From positions 682,001-746,000 of the forward strand of contig CAXXES010000007.1 of the NCBI GenBank assembly GCA_963677175.2: a stretch of DNA of 64,000 nt, in the 5' to 3' direction. Positions within the stretch are counted from its first letter, which is position 1, and each line of letters begins with the position of its first letter. The notes under the pieces were generated by a model that was not told where the DNA came from, did no database searches, and saw only the letters and a list, made by a program, of their open reading frames with translations. The DNA comes from Sunxiuqinia sp963677175. Lineage in GTDB: Bacteria; Bacteroidota; Bacteroidia; Bacteroidales; Prolixibacteraceae. Made by a program: the position numbers and the translations under genes. Below are positions 18,077-27,655 of this stretch, in pieces.

Positions 18077-20095
18077 TTATTCTTTAATGATTAATGCGTC
18101 AATTGCTACTTTTCCAGCACCCCGGTTTATGATTTCAATGGTGTGATTGCCCTTTTTCAGTCTGCTAATTTCAGCAACCACTTGCTGCGGTTTACGTTTT
18201 CCAATTGTTGATAAAATGGCCGTTGCCTTGGTTTTACCATCAATCTTTATTTCTATTGTTCCGGCACCTTCTTCTTTGGGCGCGATTACCGTTACACCAT
18301 GACCCGAAAAAGAAGCTTTCCAAACATCGCCGGGCGTTTCGCTAATGGTGAGGTCGTTGTTGTAATCCCCCGTTCCCAGATTACAAACCCGGTACCATGT
18401 CGGAGCTACAATGTCCGGGTCGTCGTCGTTCAACCAACCTTTATCGTGGGTGATCCGCAAAACACGTTGGTTTTTCGCCAAAATATTGTCCGTTATTTCC
18501 CGGAGTTGTTGAGCTGATTTCTTGGGCGTTACCGTCAATCCCGATTCATTTTGCACAAAATCAATGGCTATGTCACTACCGAGTAGTTCCACCTTTAAGA
18601 CTTTCCCCAGCGTATTTCCACCTGAATGCAAGGCCTTTAGGGCTAGCGGGCTGTCGTCCCAGTTTAATACCGTGGCATAAACATGCCCTTTATTGCGGGT
18701 GTAGTAGGTTGTTTCGCCGCCGTACACCTCAAACGGGCGCGATCCGTATATGGCTTCGCCGTTGATTTTTAACCATGCCCCAACATCTTTGGCAATCTGC
18801 ACCACTTCGGGATCGAGGTCGCCACGGCCACGCTGGGTGAGGTTGAGCAACATGGTTCCGTTTCGGGAAACATTTTGCAACAGCAATTCAATAACTTTTG
18901 CCGCACTCATATATTCCTGCCCGGTTTTATAATGCCATTCGGCAATGCTGGTTTCGGTTTGGAAAGAATAGGCCCTGATTTCGGGCTCAATAATAAACTC
19001 GGTGCTTTTCACCAGCGAACGGTCAACCAAAGGAAGCAGTTCCGGGTTGTTTTGAAAGCTGTTGTAAGGCCCTCCTACCCCTTTGAGGTTCACTACCACG
19101 TCAGTTTTCCCATCGTTCCACTGCAACGATTTATTGTAGTAATTTGCGATGAGTTGGGGTGCCAGAAAACCAAGCCCCATTTTAATCCCCAAATCGACCT
19201 GTGAGTCGCCCGCATGTTCATCGAAATAAATCACATCGGGACGGTATTTTGTGATGGCATCGTCGATCCGCCACATAAACTGGTTGGCAAATGGAGAAAG
19301 CAAAGGGTCCTTTTTGTCGTGAACAGGACCATATAAATCAACCGGGTCCATTCCTTCCCACCAAAGCCCTTTACCATCGTCTTTGGTTTGAAGTGCATCG
19401 TAAGGAACACCGGCCATAGGGCCGGCTTTGTCGCTGGTGTACCAGGTGGTCATGAACTGCCCCCAAGTACGGCCAGGTGTATTGTGAAAACCAATGCCAA
19501 AGCGCATACCATGTTCGCGGGCAACTTTTCCCCAAGTTCCAACAATGTCTTGCTTTGGACCAACATTTACTGAGTTCCAAGGCTGATATTTAGAATCATA
19601 ACAATCGAAATTGTCGTGATGAACGCCCATGGACATAAAGTAGCGGGCACCCATTTCAATGTACAAATGCATTAACTCATCGGGGTTCCATTTATCAATT
19701 ACCCAGTTGCGGCAAATGTCTTTATACCCATATACCGAGGGGTGACCAAAGTTTTCGAGGTGATATCGATATTGAGCACTTCCTTCCATGTACATGCCTC
19801 GTGCGTACCAGTCGCCCTGTTCAGGCATCGACTGGGGGCTCCAATGCGACCAGGCACCAAACTTAGCCTCACGCCACCATTGCGGCACTGAGTACAAACG
19901 GCTCATGGCTTCCCAATCGGCAGTGTAAGGTCCTTCTTTTACAGGCAGCGGTGGCAAGTCCCAAATATCCGGTGCTGATGCGGGGCTATTGCTCGCTGAT
20001 GCATCATTTTCTATTGATTGATTTGGTTGAGCAAGTACTTGATTGTTAACCGCTAATACAAATAAAACCAATAAGATACACAATAGCTCCTTCAT
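18077..20095 (-). CDS. GH29 alpha-L-fucosidase-family protein
   Basis: About 672 residues from MKELLCILLVLFVLAV, the start chosen because it begins a proper signal peptide; the frame is open to 20137. GH29 barrel motifs: WWREAKFGAWSHWSPQS, GARYFMSMGVHHDNFDCYDS, REHGMRFGIGFHN and the nucleophile strand DVIYFDEHAGD, where Asp follows YF in the family position. The common FG[IL]F[IV]HWG motif appears as the variant FGAWSHWS. A C-terminal beta-sandwich (about 560-672, WKASFSGHGVTVIAPKEEGA ... NHTIEIINRGAGKVAIDALI) resembles a carbohydrate-binding domain. It would remove alpha-L-fucose or the related L-galactose from xylan side chains. It is coupled tightly to GH43-CBM6 (4-bp gap). Confidence 0.9.
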   Translation of the reverse strand: MKELLCILLVLFVLAVNNQVLAQPNQSIENDASASNSPASAPDIWDLPPLPVKEGPYTADWEAMSRLYSVPQWWREAKFGAWSHWSPQSMPEQGDWYARGMYMEGSAQYRYHLENFGHPSVYGYKDICRNWVIDKWNPDELMHLYIEMGARYFMSMGVHHDNFDCYDSKYQPWNSVNVGPKQDIVGTWGKVAREHGMRFGIGFHNTPGRTWGQFMTTWYTSDKAGPMAGVPYDALQTKDDGKGLWWEGMDPVDLYGPVHDKKDPLLSPFANQFMWRIDDAITKYRPDVIYFDEHAGDSQVDLGIKMGLGFLAPQLIANYYNKSLQWNDGKTDVVVNLKGVGGPYNSFQNNPELLPLVDRSLVKSTEFIIEPEIRAYSFQTETSIAEWHYKTGQEYMSAAKVIELLLQNVSRNGTMLLNLTQRGRGDLDPEVVQIAKDVGAWLKINGEAIYGSRPFEVYGGETTYYTRNKGHVYATVLNWDDSPLALKALHSGGNTLGKVLKVELLGSDIAIDFVQNESGLTVTPKKSAQQLREITDNILAKNQRVLRITHDKGWLNDDDPDIVAPTWYRVCNLGTGDYNNDLTISETPGDVWKASFSGHGVTVIAPKEEGAGTIEIKIDGKTKATAILSTIGKRKPQQVVAEISRLKKGNHTIEIINRGAGKVAIDALIIKE

Positions 20096-20150
20096 AATTT
20101 TATAGATATATTGAATGAAATCCGTGTTTTTCCCCATAATTAATATTCAA

Positions 20151-22607
20151 TCACAGCTTAATCATAGTTTTTGCTCCCTGATAAGCTACTATTTTTACTT
20201 TTTTTGTTTTGCCAATGGTTTTTACATCAAACTGCCGTTTTACCAGCATTCCCTGAAAAGTTCCCTTACGGTCGCTGATGGTCAGGGTTTTCCTGGCATC
20301 GTTCCAAGTAAAGGTTATGGTTGAAAATATCCCTTTTTCGTAGTTGTAATTATCGTTTTCATCTTCATACAAAGTGAATTCACCGTCGGCACCTTCATAG
20401 ATCCGGATCTCAAGTTCATCCCATTGCTTTTCTTCGGCATATTGTACCTTGGGGCCGATAGGAAGGATAGAACCTGCTTTGATGTATAAAGGAATTGTTC
20501 CGATAGTTGTCTCTTTTGAAAGTTCCTGTCCACCCTCAAATCTTTCGTTGGTCCAGAAGTCGTACCAAATGGTTCCGTCCGGCAAATAGACTTGGGTCGT
20601 CTTCTTTTGGGTGAAATCGACCTCTGGTTTGTTGGTTTTATTATCTCCTTCGTTACGGTTCCAGCCGCTTTCTTCATTCGATTTTACAATTTTTTCAGGC
20701 GTATAGTGAGCCTCAAGAACCGGAGCTACCAAAATGGATTTTCCAAACATGAACTGGTCGTTGATATCCAGCACTTTCTTGTCATCGGCAAAATCCATCA
20801 CCAAGGCCCGCATAAAGCTTGATTGTTTATCGGTTACTTCCCATGAAGTTGAATAGATGTAGGGCAATAGTGAATACCGCAGGTGAATGGTTTGCTCAAT
20901 AGCATCGTAAATCGCTTCGCCCTTTTCTCCAAAATGATAAATTTCCCGTGAAAGATCGGTACCGTGCGAACGCATCATGGGGTTGAAAGCACCGAACTGT
21001 AACCAACGAACGTACAACTCCTGAAAAAAGGGGTTTTTCGAAGCGGTACCGTCGTTCCAGGTTTTGTTGTAGGCGCCTGCAAAAAAGCCACCAATATCAC
21101 TGTTCCAGTGAGGGATGCCACACATGGAAAAATTAAGCCCTGCCGGAACTTGGTTTCGTAAATTATCCCATGATGAATTCACATCACCCGACCAAACATT
21201 GGCTCCGTAACGTTGCTGACCAGCAAAACCGGAACGTGTAAGGATGAATACCCGCTTGTCGGAGGTAACCGCACGTTGGTTGTCGTAAACCCCGCCCACT
21301 GTCATTAACGGGAAAGCATTGCGCACCTTGCGGAAAGATCCCATATTCGTTTTGGTATCCATATCTTCGGGTTTAAAACCCAAATGGTCAGGTTCGGTAG
21401 AATCCATCCACCACCCATCTATGCCTAGTTTGAATAACCCTTCGTTCAAGTGCTTCCAATAAATATCCCTGGCTTTAGGATTAAAGGGATCGTAAACACG
21501 AACGCCCGAAGGATACTCCATGTTGGGCGGCCAACTGGTGAGGCCGGATTCGGGCCAGGTTTTGAAGTTGAAAAGCGCCCCCAATTGATCAAGTTCACGA
21601 TACGGTTTTGTTGCAGGACCAAACGAAGACCAAATTGAAATGATTATGTGCGCATTCATGTCGTGGATATCGGTTATCATTTTTTGAGGATTAGGGAAAT
21701 CTTCGTTGAGGAACTCCATGGCATTCCACAGGTAGTTGTTTCCCCAGTATTGCCAATCCTGGATAATACCATCGAGTGGCACGCCCAGTTCGCGGTGTTT
21801 TTTTACAACGCCAACAATTTCATTCTGGCTTTTATAGCGCTCTTTGCTTTGCCAATATCCATATGTCCACAAGGGGAACATCGGAACCTGTCCCGTAAGG
21901 TCACGCATTTCAGCTATAACGCCATCGGCATTGCCTCCATTCATAAAATAATAGTCGATGCAGTCGCCCACTTCAGACTTAAAGGAGGTTTCAGACGGGT
22001 TGTCTTTAAATGTGGTCGGCGAATAATTGTCCCAAAACAACCCGTAACCTTTCACCGACTGAAAAAAGGTAACAAAATCCCATGTGTTATTCTGAACCAT
22101 GCGGACTTCCTGGTTTCGCTGCGAGAGTTTGCCGTTTTGTAGAATGCCAAGCCCGTAAATGGTTTCGTCTTGATCGAGCAACCACGATTGGCTGATGCTA
22201 TAGGTGCTCTCCCCTGCATCGTTAAAAGGGGTGAACGTCGAACCATTTTCTTTCTCTGCAAACAGCAACTGCCCTTTATTACCATTGAACGAAACGCTAC
22301 CGCTTACCAGGTTCAGAACCACTTCAAGATTTTTGCTTTTCAACCTGAGCTCATCTCCGGTTTGCTTAATTGAAAAAGGGGTAATTTCCGGAGTTTTGAC
22401 AACAGACAAACTCTCTTTTTTAAAGCTTTTTCCTTCGGGCGATTTTACAACCCGAACAATGGACGGTCCATAGAACTGGATGTCGACATCCATAGAATTG
22501 ATTTGGGCTTTTGCCCCCAGATCGGTCTTTTCGTAGGTTTGTGCCTTGCCATTTAGTCCCATTAAAAAAACGATAAGCAGCACTAAAAAACAATATTTCA
22601 TCGTCAT
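20151..22607 (-). CDS. GH31 alpha-xylosidase/alpha-glucosidase family enzyme
   Basis: 818 residues with a signal peptide (YCFLVLLIVFLMGLNGKAQ). N-terminal galactose-mutarotase-like domain (about 30-230), then the GH31 barrel. The nucleophile lies in GINGWWMDSTEPDHLG and the acid/base in NVWSGDVNSSWDNL; HWNSDIGGFF and MRSHGT are further family blocks. The distal domain has an extended insertion (VLEAHYTPEKIVKSNEESGW, NKPEVDFTQKKTTQVYLP) before LPDGTIWYDFWTNERFEGG. In a xylan locus an alpha-xylosidase removing alpha-xylose from arabinose side branches is the most likely function, but alpha-glucosidase or alpha-galactosidase activity cannot be excluded. It heads the block GH31-GH29-GH43-GH2. Confidence 0.93.
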   Translation of the reverse strand: MTMKYCFLVLLIVFLMGLNGKAQTYEKTDLGAKAQINSMDVDIQFYGPSIVRVVKSPEGKSFKKESLSVVKTPEITPFSIKQTGDELRLKSKNLEVVLNLVSGSVSFNGNKGQLLFAEKENGSTFTPFNDAGESTYSISQSWLLDQDETIYGLGILQNGKLSQRNQEVRMVQNNTWDFVTFFQSVKGYGLFWDNYSPTTFKDNPSETSFKSEVGDCIDYYFMNGGNADGVIAEMRDLTGQVPMFPLWTYGYWQSKERYKSQNEIVGVVKKHRELGVPLDGIIQDWQYWGNNYLWNAMEFLNEDFPNPQKMITDIHDMNAHIIISIWSSFGPATKPYRELDQLGALFNFKTWPESGLTSWPPNMEYPSGVRVYDPFNPKARDIYWKHLNEGLFKLGIDGWWMDSTEPDHLGFKPEDMDTKTNMGSFRKVRNAFPLMTVGGVYDNQRAVTSDKRVFILTRSGFAGQQRYGANVWSGDVNSSWDNLRNQVPAGLNFSMCGIPHWNSDIGGFFAGAYNKTWNDGTASKNPFFQELYVRWLQFGAFNPMMRSHGTDLSREIYHFGEKGEAIYDAIEQTIHLRYSLLPYIYSTSWEVTDKQSSFMRALVMDFADDKKVLDINDQFMFGKSILVAPVLEAHYTPEKIVKSNEESGWNRNEGDNKTNKPEVDFTQKKTTQVYLPDGTIWYDFWTNERFEGGQELSKETTIGTIPLYIKAGSILPIGPKVQYAEEKQWDELEIRIYEGADGEFTLYEDENDNYNYEKGIFSTITFTWNDARKTLTISDRKGTFQGMLVKRQFDVKTIGKTKKVKIVAYQGAKTMIKL

Positions 22608-22713
22608 TTTTTATTTTATTTGGTTATTGGTTAGTCATTTAATCGAGATTATGGATTTTCATTGTTAGTAACTATTTAGGAGATTCCTTTTAGTATCTAT
22701 GGTTAACGAATTA

Positions 22714-25347
22714 TCACTCCACTCCAATCACTTCTTTTGAAGAATATATAAGATGACCGAAGCGACTTACTCCTTCAAGAACAAGTCCATATTGCGATGG
22801 CGAATCGGCAGAATAAAAGCTCAGGCGGGCAACCCCCGTGCTGTCTGTCCGGACGCTTGGATTCCAATAAATTGTTGAGCGCAGATCCGGGGGGGAGTTC
22901 CTTCGCTGTTCTTCTGTTTCGTAGGCGGGCGAATAAAACTCAACATGCTGTTGGTAGCCTATCGGGGTAAATACCTGCATGTTTTTATTCAAGCTGTTTT
23001 TCTCCACAAATCCTTTTTTGGTGTTGATTACAATGGCACCGTTTGCAGCCCGTGCTCCAAATATGGGCATTACCGAAGTGGCCGGCGACACAAAAGCATC
23101 GCTGATATCATTCACATTCAATAGGCTATAATCAAAATTTTCCGTTGGCACATTGTCCAAAATAAGCATAGGCGTCGCCCGACGATAATATACTTCACGA
23201 CCCGAAATGGTAACTCCCGGGAGGCGACGCAGCAGGTCAAAGACGGTCATAAAGTTTGCCTTTTCGATGTCCTCGCCTGCAAGTACAAACGATGATGAAA
23301 TTGAATAATAGGGCGATTCCGTTTTCTGCTGAATTTTTCGCTGTCCTTTCACTTCAACCTCCGCTAGATTAATAAGCCGCATTCCATTTTCAATGGTATA
23401 TTTTTCATTTGCCTTATTAAGATAAGAATCTTCGGAGCTGCGCTTTTCGGGAGCTACCAAGGGAGGTAATACAACTGGCGGAAATGCTTCGATGGAGTCC
23501 ATTTCAATAAAAGCAAGCGTTGAGCCCTTCTTTCTCAATGCTTGTATAAGGTACTGTGTACTATCCGGATAATCAACATCGGCAAACACAAACCTACCAT
23601 CATCTTCCGGCTCGACGAACGAAGTACCCAAAATTGAATCTTTATGGGCAATCAGGGAAATACTTCCATCTTTTAAAGCTGAAAATACTCCGGTTACTTT
23701 TCCTGAAAACTGACGACTTGATTCCACCGGATATTTCTGCTCAGTCTGCAAATTACCCTTCAGTATATCCGACACGTTGTACCGTCTCCACCCTTGTGTC
23801 ATCATCAGCACATCCAGCGCTGCGATTGTTTTTGGATCGTCGTTTTGCAAATAGCTCATGGGCGATTCAATATAGCCTTTCAACTCGGAAGTAAGCAAAA
23901 GCGTGGAAATAATGCTTGAAGTCGTATCAATAGACACGTCCCGCTTATCCACAACCGCCATGGAAAAATTACCAGGTAAAGGCGCTTGATTTTCGTCGGT
24001 AACCTGTATCTCCAGATTGATTTTATCGCGGGTATGGTAGCCTGTTTTATCGGGCTTTACGCTGACCCTGGCAATCGTACTGTTTTGGTTTGAGAACACC
24101 AGGCGCTCGCTCAGGATATTCCGGTCTTTGTCGATTAATAAAAGATGCACAATGCCTGCCGGGAAAAAATCCTTATCAAAACTTAGGTAGCTCCGCGTTG
24201 TATCCCAAGGTTGTGAGTAAAGAACCACTCCCCTTAAATGTGCCACCAAAGAAACATTCGGAGGCATTGCATAATCCTGCGGTTTAAGCAAGCTCAGGCG
24301 TAACTTGCCTTTGTCCCAGTTTGCTTTCAGTACCACCTTGTCAGGCTCAGCCACAGGTAGCGGGAAGCGTTTGGAGATATTTTGTTCGTTCGTGCAAATG
24401 GCATAATAAGTCCGTTCAGGGTAGTAATACATACGAAACTGCCCCATTCCCAAATGGCTGCTCTCAAAGCTTGCGCATTCCTCACCGGTGTCATCATAAA
24501 CAGTCCCTTTGACGTTTTCATGTAAGCCGTTTTTTTTCAATGCTTTAAAAGCCATTTGAAACCCCGTTTGCAATAAGGCGTGGCCTCCTTCGGGGAAAAA
24601 GGAAACGTCAAAGCTATCATCGGACTGGGGAATTCTGAAAAAACGATTGTAATACCGCCCCTTGTAAGAGGTTTGAAGAAGAAATACCGGCTGGTCGTGG
24701 GCATCCTTCAACTGAAACGAGTAATAGGACGAATCTTCGTCAAATGACAGTTTTTCTCCTTCTCCCTTCAGGTTGCCGTCAACAAATAAGCTGCAAGCAT
24801 CGGGAGCAATTCGATTTTCTCCGGCCTTTTCGTTGAACCAAATTTTTACATTCACCTTATTATCATCAAAAGTAAAATCAATCTCAGGAGAAATTTCCGC
24901 AGATAGCGGATCAATCACTTGAATCGATTTTCTGAAAAAATAATCCTCACCCAAGTTTTGCATATAGTGGGTATAAGCCCGCAGGCTATAATTTCCTTCC
25001 GGCAAAGCTTCGTCGACTTTGATATTCCCATAAAAACAGCCCAGGCTGTCGGAGCGCAGCATCACCCGGCTTACCACATCGGCCAGCGGGTTAATCAGTT
25101 CGATATACACATAACGACTTGCGTTGGCTTGTTTAAAAAACAGCGCGTCAACTAAATGGACGCGTAACCAAATCGTTTCTCCCGAAACATAGGAAGACTT
25201 ATCAGTATGTACATGGATTTTCTCCTGCGGATAGAGGGCCAGTTGTTCAAGAAAGAGGTTTTGGATTGAATCCCCGCTTACGTCCTGCCCTTTAACAACC
25301 GCGCTAAAAATAGAAAAGATGCATAAGATAAAGGTTATTGTTTTCAT
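22714..25347 (-). CDS. MG2-like/TonB-plug protein without a receptor barrel
   Basis: About 877 residues from MKTITFILCIFSIFSAVVKG, a signal peptide; the frame is open to 25395. An N-terminal macroglobulin MG2-like domain (KIHVHTDKSSYVSGETIWLR ...) is followed by further beta-sandwich domains. Near residues 690-790 is a TonB-dependent-receptor plug (FDLLRRLPGVTISGREVYYR, PMLILDNVPTENFDY, IFGARAANGAIVINTKKG). A short beta-rich tail follows (STIYWNPSVRTDSTGVARLS). There is no 22-strand barrel, so it cannot be a transporter itself. Proteins of this build are common in Bacteroidota and their function is not settled; handling or anchoring of exported proteins at the outer membrane is a guess. It is the last gene of the island that contains the PPIase and small secreted proteins. 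Confidence 0.75.
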   Translation of the reverse strand: MKTITFILCIFSIFSAVVKGQDVSGDSIQNLFLEQLALYPQEKIHVHTDKSSYVSGETIWLRVHLVDALFFKQANASRYVYIELINPLADVVSRVMLRSDSLGCFYGNIKVDEALPEGNYSLRAYTHYMQNLGEDYFFRKSIQVIDPLSAEISPEIDFTFDDNKVNVKIWFNEKAGENRIAPDACSLFVDGNLKGEGEKLSFDEDSSYYSFQLKDAHDQPVFLLQTSYKGRYYNRFFRIPQSDDSFDVSFFPEGGHALLQTGFQMAFKALKKNGLHENVKGTVYDDTGEECASFESSHLGMGQFRMYYYPERTYYAICTNEQNISKRFPLPVAEPDKVVLKANWDKGKLRLSLLKPQDYAMPPNVSLVAHLRGVVLYSQPWDTTRSYLSFDKDFFPAGIVHLLLIDKDRNILSERLVFSNQNSTIARVSVKPDKTGYHTRDKINLEIQVTDENQAPLPGNFSMAVVDKRDVSIDTTSSIISTLLLTSELKGYIESPMSYLQNDDPKTIAALDVLMMTQGWRRYNVSDILKGNLQTEQKYPVESSRQFSGKVTGVFSALKDGSISLIAHKDSILGTSFVEPEDDGRFVFADVDYPDSTQYLIQALRKKGSTLAFIEMDSIEAFPPVVLPPLVAPEKRSSEDSYLNKANEKYTIENGMRLINLAEVEVKGQRKIQQKTESPYYSISSSFVLAGEDIEKANFMTVFDLLRRLPGVTISGREVYYRRATPMLILDNVPTENFDYSLLNVNDISDAFVSPATSVMPIFGARAANGAIVINTKKGFVEKNSLNKNMQVFTPIGYQQHVEFYSPAYETEEQRRNSPPDLRSTIYWNPSVRTDSTGVARLSFYSADSPSQYGLVLEGVSRFGHLIYSSKEVIGVE

Positions 25348-25462
25348 GTGTATTGTCGTTGGGTTGAGGGAATTGTGCCGAATCATGCAACTCAAAACCT
25401 CAAAGAGCGCAGCTAAGCGTTGACCGGGCTCATATTATTAACTCAATATTTACTTTAAATGG

Positions 25463-25928
25463 AAAAATCAGGCCAAACGATGCAACTTGATGCAAATTAT
25501 TCAAGTACTAAAGAACCTTAAAAAATCAGTCTACCCAACTAAGATATACCCCACTTGGGCTACCATAATACTGATAATTTACAATATTTACCTCACATCC
25601 AGCTATTGGATGAATCCAATAAAAATCGCCATAGTTAGGATAATCAAACCGTTTATGGAAAGGGGCCACTCCATCACTGGCATAAAAATAAACCTCCACG
25701 AATCCTGGGTTCATCGCACCCATATGACCTCCGGCCGACTGACAATTCATAGTGATTGACTCTGAATGATATCCTACTTCAGAAAGCAGATAGGACCAAG
25801 AACCAGAATACGCAAAACTGGTTACAGTAAAAGCCATAAATATGGCAAAAACTAAAATTATTTTTTTCATAATGATTTGTTTTTAAATTTTGTTAATAGT
25901 AAGGTTTAAAAAGTTTGGCCTGATTTAT
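25463..25928. repeat. Cassette 1: inverted 14-bp repeats flanking a small secreted-protein gene
   Basis: AAATCAGGCCAAAC (25465-25478) and its exact reverse complement GTTTGGCCTGATTT (25913-25926) enclose the gene 25526-25870. The same two sequences enclose its paralogue in cassette 2. In RNA the two ends could pair to close a panhandle around the gene. Whether these are element termini, RNA structure or residues of duplication is not known. Confidence 0.65.
25526..25870 (-). CDS. Small secreted protein, paralogue of the 27725-28105 gene
   Basis: 114 residues. A clear signal peptide (MKKIILVFAIFMAFTVTSFA) leaves a mature protein of about 94 residues, rich in Tyr, Gly and Ser and probably all-beta. 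It shares with its paralogue the leader, an early L-x-EVG motif (LLSEVGYHSES), MGA-x-x-PG (HMGAMNPGFVEVYFY) and the end GVYLSW. It has two cysteines in the mature part (NCQS and AGCEV), which could form a disulfide. No known family recognised. It lies between the PPIase-like lipoprotein and the MG2/plug protein and inside inverted repeats. A role as an exported structural or signalling protein, with the PPIase as its folding helper, is speculation. Confidence 0.7.
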   Translation of the reverse strand: MKKIILVFAIFMAFTVTSFAYSGSWSYLLSEVGYHSESITMNCQSAGGHMGAMNPGFVEVYFYASDGVAPFHKRFDYPNYGDFYWIHPIAGCEVNIVNYQYYGSPSGVYLSWVD

Positions 25929-25932
25929 TTTT

Positions 25933-27582
25933 TTAGTCTCTTGCATTTTGTCCATATTCTTTCAGCCAATCCTCTGTGATAGGATATTGGGCTTTCAAGC
26001 CGGCAAGCAACCGGTCGCTAACCTCTCGTGTTTTTTTATTTAACAGCATATGTTGCAGTTCTCCTCTAGCGTATTTATACGGTAGCAAAGTTTTCCCTTC
26101 TTTGCCGGCAAGGTAAACAATCCAGTACTCCCTTTTTATTTCCCTCGGCGATAAAACCCTTCCGGTATCCGCATCCAGGATCGCGTTAACCAGCATGGCA
26201 TTGTTGGTCGTATCTGCTATTTGGATTTTAACATCCTTTTGGATTGCACTCACCCCCTGTAGCTTTGGGAATATGCTATCGGCTTCCTGATCCAGTCTGT
26301 TTTTATAGTATTGGGTAAGGGGCATCATGGCCTTAAAAGCTGCCTGCTGGTCAGCAAACTTATATATGGAAATGGTCGCAGTTTCTGTACGCTGCAACTT
26401 ATCATGATTCTCACTATAGTACCTTTTTAACTCGCCAGGAGATATCCGGATATTGGGATAAATATTTTTCTGATTGTAGTAACTGACAAATAATTTTGAC
26501 TGGTAATATTTCTTGAAGCATAAGAATTCATTGTCAGTTTCTGCCCCCATTTTAAGGGCTTCGTCATAATACCAAACTTCCATCAAAAAATTTGTCATCA
26601 TTTTTTTTATATCGCGGGCATTTCCCGGAGAACCAAAGTACATGGGCTGGTAATGGACAAATTCCATAAAATCAGTTGCTGTATAGTGGTGTACACTATT
26701 CTGGAACCGATAATCCATCAATACCATATCCCCGTTAATCCCGGGCCACTCTTTCTTTCCTGCAATAAACTTTTCTGCCATTAAGCTTATAGCGCTATCA
26801 TGCATCACAGGAGCCATCTCCCCCAATACTTCCTGTTTGCTTCCCAAGATAAACTTCAGTTTCAACGCATTCAGCAGCTCTTTCTCAATTTCAGTCTTCT
26901 CCTCGGCAAAAGACCGCTGCCTTACAGCCTCCATTCCTGTTATCCGTATCACATAATATCCTTCCATAGCTTCTATAGGTCCCCAGACATCCCCCTGTTT
27001 GGCATCTGCTATTTTGTCTGTGTAAACACCCAAGGGATAGAAAGGATAAGCCCCCCGGAAAATGGAATGTTTTACTTCCGGAGAAGAAGAAACCTGCCCC
27101 TTTAACCTGTTGAAGCTTTTTGTTGATTCAACAACTGAACCGTACGGCATATAATTATTTAAAGAAATACTATCCGGAAAATAGATATATTCCAGGGTAT
27201 ACAATATATTTCGTTTTTCATAAGCTGCTTTAATCGCGCTGGGACTCACTTTCAAAACCGGCTTTACTTTTCTGTTCCATACATAACCATCTACATCGGA
27301 AGCATACAAACGCTCTGCGCAGCTTAGCTTCTTAGCCAAAACACGAATGGTGTCAAACCGGTTATCGATGGCGTAAGCCAATATATAAGCATTGTCTTTC
27401 AGTTGATCCCTAAATCCTGATTTTTTAGGCTGTTCTTTATGCCTGCTTTTTAAATATTCGTAATCGGCAATTGTTAGTTGATAGTTGCCCGCCTGAAGCA
27501 ACACATCATCACTCTTGTAGCGGGAACACCCAAGATATAGTAACGACAAGATAAGTGCTATCCCTATTTTAATGCAATTCAT
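25933..27582 (-). CDS. SurA/PpiC-like peptidyl-prolyl isomerase lipoprotein
   Basis: About 549 residues from MNCIKIGIALILSLLYLGCS, chosen because it begins a lipoprotein signal with lipobox LYLGC; the frame is open to 27633. The build is SurA-like. A helical N-terminal chaperone region comes first (ADYEYLKSRHKEQPKKSGFR, AIKAAYEKRNILYTLEYIYF). A parvulin-type domain follows (VKHSIFRGAYPFYPLGVYTD, AKQGDVWGPIEAMEGYYVIR), then a long helical part and a second, weaker repeat at the C-terminus (ELKRYYSENHDKL ... REYWIVYLAGKEGKTLLPYK). It would assist folding of exported proteins in the periplasm or at the surface. It is flanked by two small secreted paralogues. A heavily deleted relic of another copy lies at 28170-28256. 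Confidence 0.75.
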   Translation of the reverse strand: MNCIKIGIALILSLLYLGCSRYKSDDVLLQAGNYQLTIADYEYLKSRHKEQPKKSGFRDQLKDNAYILAYAIDNRFDTIRVLAKKLSCAERLYASDVDGYVWNRKVKPVLKVSPSAIKAAYEKRNILYTLEYIYFPDSISLNNYMPYGSVVESTKSFNRLKGQVSSSPEVKHSIFRGAYPFYPLGVYTDKIADAKQGDVWGPIEAMEGYYVIRITGMEAVRQRSFAEEKTEIEKELLNALKLKFILGSKQEVLGEMAPVMHDSAISLMAEKFIAGKKEWPGINGDMVLMDYRFQNSVHHYTATDFMEFVHYQPMYFGSPGNARDIKKMMTNFLMEVWYYDEALKMGAETDNEFLCFKKYYQSKLFVSYYNQKNIYPNIRISPGELKRYYSENHDKLQRTETATISIYKFADQQAAFKAMMPLTQYYKNRLDQEADSIFPKLQGVSAIQKDVKIQIADTTNNAMLVNAILDADTGRVLSPREIKREYWIVYLAGKEGKTLLPYKYARGELQHMLLNKKTREVSDRLLAGLKAQYPITEDWLKEYGQNARD

Positions 27583-27655
27583 ACGATTATTTTTAGTGAA
27601 CGCCGACCGTTGATTCATGCCTGTTTCATTCACGCGATAGTTACTTCCAATAAAA

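Noticed and set aside
22647..22676. A fourth candidate operator upstream of GH31 (about 20 of 30 bases agree with copy A)
   Set aside because: The second half-site lacks a good GATA core, the block is only 40 bp from the start codon, and no TAnnTTTG element lies 33 bp away.
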